The notes: generated from the letters alone by a model not told the origin. A stretch of DNA of 6,336 nt from Phycisphaeraceae bacterium (GCA_029260695.1 JAJDCT010000452.1:1-6336), one strand, 5' to 3'. Numbered from the stretch's first letter, positions 1 to 5,995 are shown. Translations and numbers: made by a program.

Positions 1-1
1 C

Positions 2-307
2 GGCCGAGTCTTCCAGCGTGCTGAGCGTAATGTTGTCCGTCGCCCAGAAGCCCGGTGACAGCTCATCGAACCCAAAAGAACGGACCTGAACATTAAACCC
101 GTTATTCACCACCGCCGCATCGAGGAAGCCATCGCCATCAAAGTCGATATCGAACGCCCCCGATGAGACGACCACATCGGGATCAACTTGGGTAAAGACA
201 ACCTCAGCCTGCGTTTGCGAACCGAAAGAAAAAGCCCCCAAGCCTGCCGCAGCAGAATACAAGGCAAGCTGGCGGGATCGGATGACATCGATCTGGCTAC
301 GTTTCAT
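2..307 (-). CDS. Secreted protein with Asp-rich Ca-binding-like loop, N-terminal 102 residues only
   Basis: This is the start of a gene that runs off the left edge, so only the first 102 residues are visible. The ATG (307-305) has a GGAG nine bases upstream on the minus strand. Residues 1-34 look like an export signal: a basic start (MKRSQIDVIRSR), a small-residue hydrophobic stretch (LALYSAAAGLGAFSFG) and a possible cleavage after TQA34. The mature part begins VVFTQVDPDVVV. At residues 53-63 it has DIDFDGDGFLD, which fits the DxDxDG..D calcium-binding loop found in dockerin, EF-hand-like and FG-GAP/VCBS surface proteins. Many planctomycete exported proteins of this build end in a PEP-CTERM sorting signal, but the C-terminus is outside the window. 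Export is fairly certain; the function is unknown. Confidence 0.8.
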   Translation of the reverse strand, partial: MKRSQIDVIRSRQLALYSAAAGLGAFSFGSQTQAEVVFTQVDPDVVVSSGAFDIDFDGDGFLDAAVVNNGFNVQVRSFGFDELSPGFWATDNITLSTLEDSA

Positions 308-388
308 GCTCCCACACTCCGAGACAAATGCCCATAAGAAAGCGGAGTCGGCGGCATGCCAATCCACTTAGCATAGATGATTACTGTG

Positions 389-417
389 ATCCTACCCTGA
401 AATAGGGGCCCAGTCAA
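389..417 (-). promoter_or_regulatory. Candidate promoter of the leftward secreted-protein gene
   Basis: On the minus strand there is a TTGACT (417-412), a 17-base spacer and TAGGAT (394-389). They match the sigma-70 consensus at 5 of 6 and 4 of 6 positions. The -35 box sits in the left arm of the near-palindrome at 413-448. This is pattern matching only. Confidence 0.4.
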
Positions 418-448
418 TATTATTTCGTCCTATGAAATAATTATTGAC
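413..448. repeat. AT-rich near-palindrome in the divergent intergenic region
   Basis: GTCAATATTATTTC (413-426) and GAAATAATTATTGAC (434-448) are inverted copies that differ by a single inserted base, around a 7-base centre (GTCCTAT). The arms sit in a strikingly AT-rich block within GC-rich DNA, between two divergent genes. Each arm ends in TTGAC read outward, which looks like a -35 box on both strands. It could be a regulator operator or two promoters back to back sharing an AT-rich upstream element. No T-tract follows on either strand, so a terminator is unlikely. Confidence 0.6.
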
Positions 449-472
449 CCCGCCTACTCACTTTGGTAGCCT
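444..472 (+). promoter_or_regulatory. Candidate promoter of the rightward tandem gene pair
   Basis: TTGACC (444-449) is followed after 17 bases by TAGCCT (467-472), a poor -10 match. The -35 lies in the right arm of the near-palindrome. A start near 479 would give a leader of about 40 bases before the GTG at 518. The weak -10 suggests that an activator or another sigma factor may be needed. Confidence 0.3.
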
Positions 473-517
473 TCCTACTCGAAATAGCACGCATCTCACC
501 ACAATCTGGAGATCACT

Positions 518-1549
518 GTGACCGATGACACAGCCCGCTGCGCTGCCCTGTTATTGACGATTCTGGCAGTACTCCTGCCCTCGACCACCTTGGCAGACAC
601 CGCCCCAGCCACTACACAAGCAAACGAAGCTAAGCCCGCAAACGCCGCCCCGATCAATGGCAAGAGGGTCTGGCACGGACGTTATGTGAGCGACCCCGAT
701 CAGCAAGACGAGTTGCTAGGGTTCTGTCAGAGCGAGGGAATCAACCTGCTGCTGCTTCAGGTCCACTACCGCTCGGATAGCCAACCCGTTGTCATCAATC
801 ATCCCCAACGATATGTGGAGCTTATCGGTAAGGCCGCCGACCTTGGCATCCGTGTCGAAGCGCTTGACGGCGAGAAGTCGATGGCGCTTTCGCAAAACCA
901 GGAGCACACCCTCGCGGTTCTCCGCGCGATACTTGATCTCAACGCGACCATGCCCAAAGGCAAACGCTTCGTCGGCCTCCACTACGACATCGAACCCTAC
1001 CTCCTTGAAGACTGGGCGGACCCCGCACGACGTACCCAGATCATGTCTGACCTCCTGGACTACTACACCAAAGCACGCGAGTTGATCCGCGAAAGCGACC
1101 CGGACATGACTTTGGCGTGTGACATCCCGTTCTGGTTCGATACACCCACAAGTGAAGACGGCCTGCCGCTGGCGCTCGAATTCGCCGGCCAAACCAAGCC
1201 CATCCAGCAGCACATCCAGGACCTCTGTGACTACGTCGGCATCATGTCTTACCGCACCACCGCCGTCGGTCCGAATTCGATCACCGAGATCGTAGAAAAT
1301 GAAGTCGCCTACGCCCAGTCCATCGGTAAGACCGTCTGCCCCGCGGTCGAGACAGCAGCGTACCCCCCGGTCCCGAGCATCTCGTTTCACGGCCAAACAG
1401 CGCAACAATACAGTGGCCAGTTCGACCTTGCTTGGAACACCCTGGCAGATCGGCCCGGGTTCGGCGGGATGCTGATCCACTGCTATCCAAATGTACGCGA
1501 GTTGCTTGAATCGGGCTCCGAATCCGACCAGGACACACCCACCAATTGA
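518..1549 (+). CDS. Exported TIM-barrel protein, GH18-like putative glycoside hydrolase (copy A)
   Basis: A 343-residue exported protein. The GTG start is set by GGAG at 508-511, six bases upstream. Residues 1-26 are a signal peptide (LLLTILAVLLPSTTLA, cleavage after TLA26), followed by a Thr/Ala-rich linker to about residue 45. Eight short hydrophobic strands follow, as in a (beta/alpha)8 barrel: about 50-54, 75-84, 110-117, 151-160, 198-206, 238-245, 271-278 and 314-322. Strand 4, FVGLHYDIEP, aligns with the GH18 motif F-D-G-x-D-x-D-x-E but keeps only the final DxE (D157, E159). Strand 6, DYVGIMSYR, matches the GH18 MxY motif (Y245). E278 closes strand 7. In GH18, DxE supplies the acid catalyst and the assisting Asp. 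The fold and GH-like function are inferred; the substrate is unknown. Copy B follows after 94 bases and is probably co-transcribed. Confidence 0.85.
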   Translation: MTDDTARCAALLLTILAVLLPSTTLADTAPATTQANEAKPANAAPINGKRVWHGRYVSDPDQQDELLGFCQSEGINLLLLQVHYRSDSQPVVINHPQRYVELIGKAADLGIRVEALDGEKSMALSQNQEHTLAVLRAILDLNATMPKGKRFVGLHYDIEPYLLEDWADPARRTQIMSDLLDYYTKARELIRESDPDMTLACDIPFWFDTPTSEDGLPLALEFAGQTKPIQQHIQDLCDYVGIMSYRTTAVGPNSITEIVENEVAYAQSIGKTVCPAVETAAYPPVPSISFHGQTAQQYSGQFDLAWNTLADRPGFGGMLIHCYPNVRELLESGSESDQDTPTN

Positions 1550-1631
1550 TGTGATGCCCGCTCTGTCCCCGCCCAACTAAAACCGAATACACCCGCACAT
1601 AAACCGCCTGCGGAAATGGCAGATCCCATTC

Positions 1632-1636
1632 AAGGA
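1632..1636 (+). promoter_or_regulatory. RBS that decides the start of copy B
   Basis: AAGGA lies 4 bases from a GTG (1641) and 7 bases from the adjacent ATG (1644). The spacing favours ATG 1644. The choice changes the protein by one Met only. Confidence 0.6.
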
Positions 1637-1643
1637 CACCGTG

Positions 1644-2672
1644 ATGCCTACCAAACTGCTCTGGACCTGTGCCTTACCCGTCTGCGCGTGTTTACTTTTG
1701 TCAGCGTGCCTCAGAGCGGCTGATAGTCCCACCACCGCATCGGGCACAGTTCCGGGAAACCAGGTCCAAGCCCGCCCCCCCCAACCCATCAAGGGGCTAT
1801 GGGTCTGGCAGGATAAACATATCACCGACGCACAAGGCCAGGACGAGATGCTCGCATTCTGTCAGCGCCATGGGATCAACCTGATACTCGTGCAGGTCCA
1901 CTACGCCGAGGACAGCAACCCCCCGGCCTTCTCCAACCCTCAGGGTTATGTCGCCTTGATCGCCAAGGCGTCCGACCTGGGCATACGGGTCGAGGCGTTG
2001 GACGGTAGCGCGGCGATGGCTATGGCCGAGAACCAGGAACGCACACTCGCCGTGCTCTCAATGATCCTGGAACTGAACAAGACCATGCCAGCGGGCAAAC
2101 GTTTCTCCGGGGTCCACTACGACATCGAGCCCCATGCCATGCCTGAATTCGGTGACCCGGCGCATCGCACCCAGATCATGGCAGACCTCCTGGGCTACTA
2201 CGCCAAAGCAGCGGACATCATCCACCAAGCCGACCCCGACATGACACTGTCCTGTGACATCCCCGCCTGGTACGAAGTGAACACCACCGAGGATGGCTTA
2301 CCCCTCACAATAGAGTTCGCCGGTCAGACCAAGCCCCTCCAACAGCACATCCAGGACCTCTGCGACTACGTCGGCATCATGGCCTACAGCAGGCAAGCCA
2401 TCGGGCCTGACTCGATCACCGACAAGACCCAAACGGAGCTGCAGTATGCTGCGCAGATCGGCAAAGTCGTCTGCTCCGCGATCGAAACCGTCGAGTTGCA
2501 GGAATATCAGGCGATCTCGTTCCACGGCGAGACCCCCGAAGTGTTCAATGAGCAGTTCGAGCTTGCGTGGAACACGATGGCCGACAAGCCCGGGTTTGGC
2601 GGGATGCTGATCCATTACTACGGCAGCGCCCGAGAATTACTCGAACCCAAGTCCGTCACGACAGGGCCCTGA
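1644..2672 (+). CDS. Exported TIM-barrel protein, GH18-like putative glycoside hydrolase (copy B, probable lipoprotein)
   Basis: A 342-residue paralogue of the gene just upstream. By hand count 176 of 287 aligned residues are identical without a gap, from PIKGLWVW to RELLE. All landmarks of copy A are kept: the strand-4 HYDIEP (D160, E162), strand-6 DYVGIMAY (Y248), strand-7 Glu (E281), SFHG (H294) and GGMLIH (H324). The N-terminus differs. After MPTKLLWTCALPVCACL comes LLSAC (Cys22), which fits a lipobox (L-S-A-C), so this copy may be membrane-anchored. A signal peptidase I site after RAA is the alternative. The entry motif GLWVWQDKHITD is closer to what I would expect of this family than copy A's KRVWHGRYVSD, so copy B may be nearer the ancestral form. 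Hydrolase activity is inferred. Confidence 0.85.
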   Translation: MPTKLLWTCALPVCACLLLSACLRAADSPTTASGTVPGNQVQARPPQPIKGLWVWQDKHITDAQGQDEMLAFCQRHGINLILVQVHYAEDSNPPAFSNPQGYVALIAKASDLGIRVEALDGSAAMAMAENQERTLAVLSMILELNKTMPAGKRFSGVHYDIEPHAMPEFGDPAHRTQIMADLLGYYAKAADIIHQADPDMTLSCDIPAWYEVNTTEDGLPLTIEFAGQTKPLQQHIQDLCDYVGIMAYSRQAIGPDSITDKTQTELQYAAQIGKVVCSAIETVELQEYQAISFHGETPEVFNEQFELAWNTMADKPGFGGMLIHYYGSARELLEPKSVTTGP

Positions 2673-2842
2673 CAGCCCCTCTATCTGTCCCCGGACTCCG
2701 ATAACCCGATCCGGCAACCCGTACCGCCGGATATCAAGCCATTTGGGACCATCTTTAGCCAAAGCGGCTTACCGCTTGTGACGATATCAAGGTTGGTGAT
2801 CGGCCCGTCCACAACGGCTCGAAACCAACCGAGACCTGTCTT

Positions 2843-3514
2843 ATGGATGCCATCAGCGAAGTCTTCCGTTTCCTCGACCGGCACAGCGGATTCGCGCAGG
2901 ACTTCGATGACCTGGTCCAGAGCCCACAGTGGTCGACCGGCTGGCTCACCTCACACCAGATCGCCGAAGAAGTCGACCGCTTCCAATTCTGGGCCGGCGT
3001 GCGTAGCAGGGTCCCCTTGCAGACCCGCCCGCAACTCCTTGACTTCTACCTCCGCCGCAGCGCAGATGACGATAACTCCGGCTGGGTCCGCATCGACGAC
3101 CAGTTCAAACTCAACCCCGACGCAGACGACATCAATAACGGCAAGGCCGTCGACAGCCAGTCCATACAAAAAAGACGCCACGGCAGGGTCCAGTGCGAAA
3201 TGCTCTCCTGCCAGATCGGCGAAGTCGTCAACCTCTCCGCCTCCGGCGTCATGATCAAGGGGAAAGGCACCAGCGAGTATCAAACCGACGACCGCGTCCA
3301 TCTCGACCTCAAATGCCTCGACCACAAACTCCACGCCACCGCACGCGTCGCCTGGCTCAAGCAGGAAGACCGCACGTTCAGCCTCGGCCTTGAGTTCGTC
3401 GACCTCACCCCCGATCAAGCCCAACGCATCCGCGAGCTACTCCCCATCGCCGCCGCCGTCCAGACCATCAGCGACGACGCTTACAGCTCGCACATGACGC
3501 ATTGGGGGAAGTAA
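2843..3514 (+). CDS. PilZ-domain protein, probable c-di-GMP receptor
   Basis: A 223-residue cytoplasmic protein with no signal peptide or membrane segment. Residues about 108-200 form a PilZ domain with both c-di-GMP contact motifs intact: RRHGR (R111-x3-R115) and NLSASG (N130-x-S132-x-x-G135). A beta-rich stretch follows (VHLDLKCL, HATARVAWLKQ, FSLGLEFVDL) and then a closing helix (DQAQRIRELL). Residues 1-105 are mostly helical and acidic (for example DADDINN), and I do not recognise them as a known domain. The ATG has only a weak GAG about nine bases upstream. The gap to copy B is 170 bases, with no clear terminator, so read-through is possible. PilZ proteins typically pass c-di-GMP levels to motility, exopolysaccharide or secretion; the target here is unknown. 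Confidence 0.9.
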   Translation: MDAISEVFRFLDRHSGFAQDFDDLVQSPQWSTGWLTSHQIAEEVDRFQFWAGVRSRVPLQTRPQLLDFYLRRSADDDNSGWVRIDDQFKLNPDADDINNGKAVDSQSIQKRRHGRVQCEMLSCQIGEVVNLSASGVMIKGKGTSEYQTDDRVHLDLKCLDHKLHATARVAWLKQEDRTFSLGLEFVDLTPDQAQRIRELLPIAAAVQTISDDAYSSHMTHWGK

Positions 3515-3649
3515 ACAACGCCCCACACCAACGTATCGCATTGAAAATAACCCTCCCCCGTTTAGCCGGGCCGCCCACGGCTCGTCCCTTCCCCTCAATT
3601 CGCCCCGGCGCCAGCCAAACAGCTGACCAACACGATATCTCAGCCCAAC

Positions 3650-3671
3650 AAAAAACCCGCCATATGGCGGG
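3650..3671 (-). terminator. Rho-independent terminator of tRNA-Pro
   Basis: A perfect 6-bp GC stem (CCCGCC/GGCGGG) with an ATAT loop at 3656-3671. On the minus strand it is followed at once by TTTTTT (3655-3650). It lies 16 bases past the 3' end of the tRNA. There is no T-tract on the plus strand, so it is one-directional. Confidence 0.92.
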
Positions 3672-3687
3672 CCTGCGGTCCAATTAA

Positions 3688-3761
3688 TCGGGGCGGCCGG
3701 ATTCGAACCGACGACCTTTCGCCCCCCAGACGAACGCTCTACCAAGCTGAGCTACGCCCCG
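3688..3761 (-). tRNA. tRNA-Pro (anticodon GGG)
   Basis: A full cloverleaf can be folded by hand on the minus strand. The acceptor stem is CGGGGCG paired with CGCCCCG, seven Watson-Crick pairs. The D arm is GCTC-AGCTTGGTA-GAGC. The anticodon stem is TTCGT/GCGAA with loop CTGGGGG, giving anticodon GGG and G37, as expected for proline. The T arm is GTCGG-TTCGAAT-CCGGC, and the discriminator base is A. The length is 74 bases. CCA is not encoded and would be added by nucleotidyltransferase. It reads CCC and, by wobble, CCU codons. Confidence 0.97.
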
Positions 3762-3777
3762 CAGCGTTGAACTTGGC

Positions 3778-3806
3778 AGTTTATCCGTGGCGGTCACTTG
3801 GGGCAA
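3778..3806 (-). promoter_or_regulatory. Candidate promoter of tRNA-Pro
   Basis: On the minus strand there is TTGCCC (3806-3801), 17 bases, then TAAACT (3783-3778), each 4 of 6 to consensus. The end of the -10 lies 16 bases before the mature tRNA 5' end at 3761, a usual distance for a short processed leader. Confidence 0.4.
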
Positions 3807-3819
3807 CTACCTTAATCAC

Positions 3820-3880
3820 AGCCGCGTCGCCCCCTACCCCCCGGGGGTGGTCCGCAACTCTCAACAGAGCCGCGTCGCCC
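3820..3880 (+). repeat. 13-bp direct repeat AGCCGCGTCGCCC
   Basis: AGCCGCGTCGCCC occurs at 3820-3832 and again at 3868-3880, 48 bases apart. The second copy forms the left part of the hairpin element at 3865-3915; the first copy is isolated. This would fit a decayed or partial second copy of that element. Confidence 0.5.
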
Positions 3881-3915
3881 TCGACGCGGTCCGCCGTGAG
3901 GGCACGGCGGCTCTG
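3865..3915. repeat. REP-like double-hairpin element
   Basis: Outer arms CAGAG (3865-3869) and CTCTG (3911-3915) enclose two perfect 8-bp stem-loops side by side: CCGCGTCG/CGACGCGG (3870-3889, loop CCCT) and CCGCCGTG/CACGGCGG (3891-3910, loop AGGG). The loops are reverse complements of each other, so they could kiss. The element lies between the ubiE stop and the tRNA promoter, with no T-tract. A compact GC-rich intergenic palindrome of this size is typical of REP/BIME-type repeats or structured 3' ends. Copy number elsewhere in the genome cannot be seen here. Confidence 0.6.
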
Positions 3916-3951
3916 CGCCCCAGTGCTACCGCCACACTCAAACCCCAAACC

Positions 3952-4761
3952 CTAGACCCTGACCCCCCGGTAGCACACCGCCACCCCGAACGTCAACGGC
4001 TTGATGATCGGGTCGGTGAATCCTACGGCCCGCATCATGTCTAACATGCCGGCACGGTCGGTGAAGGTGTTGACGCTCTTGGGCAGATACTTGTATGCCC
4101 CGCTTTTGTCCCGGGCGATCAGGCTGGCGGTGATCGGCATGACCCGCTCTCGGTAGATCCTGTCGAAGAAGCGGATCACCGGATTCGTCGGCGTGCTGAA
4201 CTCCAACACGATCACACGACCACCGGGCCGAAGCACACGGTAAAACTCGCGCATCGCCGCGGCCGGGTCGGCGACGTTACGGATCCCAAACGCGATGCTG
4301 ACAACATCGCAGCACTGGTCCAGCAACGGCAGGTTCATCGCATCGCCCCGGACCCAGGTGACCCCGGCATACCCGTCATCCGCGACACGATCAGCGGGCA
4401 CCTTACTTTGAGCGATCCTGAGCATGTCGTGGGTAAAGTCGACCCCCGTCACCAGGCAAGCCCCCTGATTCACCTTGTCCAGAGCCTTGCGGAATTGAAT
4501 GGCCAGGTCGCCGGTCCCACAGGCCACGTCTACGACATCTTCGCCGCCTTTGATCCCCGCCATCTTCACCGCCGCGCGGCGCCAGGCCTGGTCTCGCCAC
4601 ATCGAATGCAGCCGGTTGTTCAGGTCGTAGGCGTGTGCGATCGCAGCGAACATCTGCTCGACCCGGCGGGCCTTGTCGGCAGTGGCGTGCGGGTCGGCAC
4701 CCGGGCGCAGGTCGTCATCGGTCCAGGCGGCAGGCTCGTGAGGTTGGGTATCGGTAGGCAT
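3952..4761 (-). CDS. ubiE: UbiE/MenG C-methyltransferase of quinone synthesis
   Basis: A 269-residue SAM-dependent methyltransferase that methylates the ring carbon of demethylmenaquinone or the ubiquinone precursor. Family marks in order are: FAAIAHAYDLNNRLHS (38-53), SAM motif I VVDVACGTGDLA (76-87), motif II region GVDFTHDMLRIA (106-117), GDAMNLP (139-145), SIAFGIRNVAD (155-165, the UbiE signature), LRPGGRVIVLEFSTP (177-191) and YKYLPKSVNTF (223-233). A longer reading frame opens at a TTG (4824), but that codon lies in the loop of a hairpin and has no RBS. The ATG at 4761 gives a protein close to E. coli UbiE in length (251). It has no strong Shine-Dalgarno either. Menaquinone is the likely product if the host is a planctomycete, so menG is the alternative name. 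Confidence 0.95.
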   Translation of the reverse strand: MPTDTQPHEPAAWTDDDLRPGADPHATADKARRVEQMFAAIAHAYDLNNRLHSMWRDQAWRRAAVKMAGIKGGEDVVDVACGTGDLAIQFRKALDKVNQGACLVTGVDFTHDMLRIAQSKVPADRVADDGYAGVTWVRGDAMNLPLLDQCCDVVSIAFGIRNVADPAAAMREFYRVLRPGGRVIVLEFSTPTNPVIRFFDRIYRERVMPITASLIARDKSGAYKYLPKSVNTFTDRAGMLDMMRAVGFTDPIIKPLTFGVAVCYRGVRV

Positions 4762-4805
4762 GAATGGCTGAGATATTAACTCAAACGGCTTTTGGATGGA
4801 CCACG

Positions 4806-4832
4806 CCGGGCCTGAGCGCAGCAAAGGCCCGG
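4806..4832. repeat. 8-bp inverted repeat between the M48 gene and ubiE
   Basis: CCGGGCCT (4806-4813) and AGGCCCGG (4825-4832) can pair around an 11-base loop. There is no T-tract on either side. It may slow or stop transcription from the M48 gene, or be a leader hairpin of ubiE. It would also mask the TTG at 4824. Confidence 0.5.
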
Positions 4833-4882
4833 GTAAGTCTGGCTTCGGTTTCGTATTGAAAGACGCCGTACCTTCTAATCAC

Positions 4883-4899
4883 CATGTACATTATGTATG
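4883..4899 (-). promoter_or_regulatory. AT-rich palindrome with a -10-like box upstream of ubiE
   Basis: CATACATAATGTACATG on the minus strand has a perfect 11-bp odd palindrome at its core (TACATAATGTA) and includes CATAAT, 5 of 6 to the -10 consensus. I find no good -35 at 16-18 bases. It might be a ubiE promoter or a binding site; support is weak. Confidence 0.25.
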
Positions 4900-4931
4900 T
4901 TGCAGGTCGAGCGTGGAGGGAGACTCAGCCT

Positions 4932-5837
4932 CTAATCGGCCGGCTGGTTCGCAGGATCATGCGCGGCTTTCGGCAGACGCTTGAGCTCATCCAGCACAGT
5001 GTGTTGGTAACGGTCACGGTAGATCCGGTACTTCTGCGGGTCTTTGTAATCGGGGTACTGGTCTTTGATGATCTCGTTGAGGTGTTTGATCCGCGTGTCG
5101 GGATACGGGTGGGTCGCCAGGAACTCCATCCCCGCCCCCCCGCCGCCGCTGGCACGCTTTAAGACCTTCATAACCTGCACCTGCCCGATCGGGTTATAAC
5201 CAAGACGGGTCATGTAGCGCAGACCCAGCTCATCGGATTGGGTCTCCTGATTCCGCCCGTAGCTGAGCATGTAGAGCCCCCCGCCGACGCTCGTACCGAC
5301 CCCCAGGACCTTCATCCAGTCTTCATCGGACTGTTCGCCGGCCACGCCAATCGCTATACCGGCGCCCGTGATAATCATCGCCCGCGTCATCTGCTGGCCG
5401 ATATGCTGAGCCGTGACGTGCCCGACCTCGTGGCCCAACACACCTGCAAGCTGCGCCTCGCTCTTAAGCTCCTCCATCAGCCCGCGTGTGACGAAGACCT
5501 TCCCGCCCGGCAGCGCGAACGCGTTAATCACCGCCGAGTCCACCGCGTGGAACTCCCATTCAAGGTCCGGCCGCTCACTCACCGCCGCCAGCCTGTGTCC
5601 AATATCACTGACGTACGCATGGATCGACGCCGATGGGATATCCCCGCCGTATTGTTTGACGAACTGGGGAGACGCCTCCGCGCCCAACGATTTCTCCCTC
5701 TCGGTGCTGATCCAATTCAACTGGCTCTCACCCGTCGCCGGGTTCGTCGAACAGCCAGCCACCGCCGCCAACAACAGGGCCGCCGGCAGAGCCCAACACT
5801 TCAACAGGGTTTCAAATCTCATAGTCAGTCGCCTCAT
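4932..5837 (-). CDS. M48-family zinc metalloprotease lipoprotein (LoiP/YcaL-like)
   Basis: A 301-residue envelope protease. Residues 1-29 are a lipoprotein signal (LLKCWALPAALLLAAVAGC, lipobox V-A-G-C, Cys29), followed by STNPATG, a frequent beginning in this family. The zinc site is complete: HEVGH at 136-140 (His, Glu catalyst, His) and the third ligand in NQETQSDELG (E198, with D202 of the ExxxD pattern). ATHPYPDTRI (241-250) is the usual M48 substrate-site HP motif. There is no TPR tail, so it is closer to LoiP/YcaL than to BepA. Such proteases degrade misfolded outer-membrane proteins; that role is inferred here. The start could also be the second ATG (5822), which has GAGG nine bases upstream. 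TATATA lies at 5867-5872, but no matching -35 is evident. It is followed by ubiE after 170 bases. Confidence 0.93.
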   Translation of the reverse strand: MRRLTMRFETLLKCWALPAALLLAAVAGCSTNPATGESQLNWISTEREKSLGAEASPQFVKQYGGDIPSASIHAYVSDIGHRLAAVSERPDLEWEFHAVDSAVINAFALPGGKVFVTRGLMEELKSEAQLAGVLGHEVGHVTAQHIGQQMTRAMIITGAGIAIGVAGEQSDEDWMKVLGVGTSVGGGLYMLSYGRNQETQSDELGLRYMTRLGYNPIGQVQVMKVLKRASGGGGAGMEFLATHPYPDTRIKHLNEIIKDQYPDYKDPQKYRIYRDRYQHTVLDELKRLPKAAHDPANQPAD

Positions 5838-5965
5838 AGATCACTATCCGGATCATCCGTCGCCTCTATATAAGCATAGACGAATAAGCCCGGGGGTTTG
5901 ATCCCGAATATTAGCCTATCGCATGGAATTTACCTTCCCGCCTTGCCCCTCGGCCCATCGTATCG

Positions 5966-5988
5966 TTGACTTTAGACCGTCCTATAAA
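5966..5988 (+). promoter_or_regulatory. Candidate promoter of the structured RNA region
   Basis: TTGACT (5966-5971) is a 5 of 6 match to -35, and TATAAA (5983-5988) is a 5 of 6 match to -10, but the spacer is only 11 bases. With an alternative -10 (AAGAAT, 5990-5995) the spacer is 18. Initiation from TATAAA would start at about 5995, exactly at the first strong hairpin. Confidence 0.35.
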
Positions 5989-5995
5989 AAAGAAT

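Noticed and set aside
716..1576. Long minus-strand open frame of 286 codons opposite copy A
   Set aside because: It is a shadow of the real gene in GC-rich DNA. Its translation is low in complexity, has no domain, and copy A's frame has clear family conservation with copy B.
2762..2777. AAGCGG/CCGCTT hairpin upstream of the PilZ gene
   Set aside because: A 6-bp stem with no T-tract and no partner motif; it could be chance. A c-di-GMP riboswitch was considered because of PilZ, but no core motif is present.
2730..2791. Direct repeat GATATCAAG (2730-2738 and 2783-2791)
   Set aside because: Nine bases only, two copies, no flanking symmetry; not enough to call an operator.
2951..3424. Minus-strand open frame of 157 codons opposite the PilZ gene
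   Set aside because: The protein is an Ala/Val/Asp/Glu-rich shadow, and the PilZ motifs prove the plus-strand frame.
3437..3745. Minus-strand open frame of 102 codons covering the tRNA
   Set aside because: Its beginning (MVERSSGGRKVVGSNPAAPIN) is a translated tRNA, a common artefact.
5828..5866. Direct repeat GTCGCCTC and odd palindrome CGGATCATCCG upstream of the M48 gene
   Set aside because: Short and without spacing that fits a known regulator. They could be an operator, but chance is as likely.
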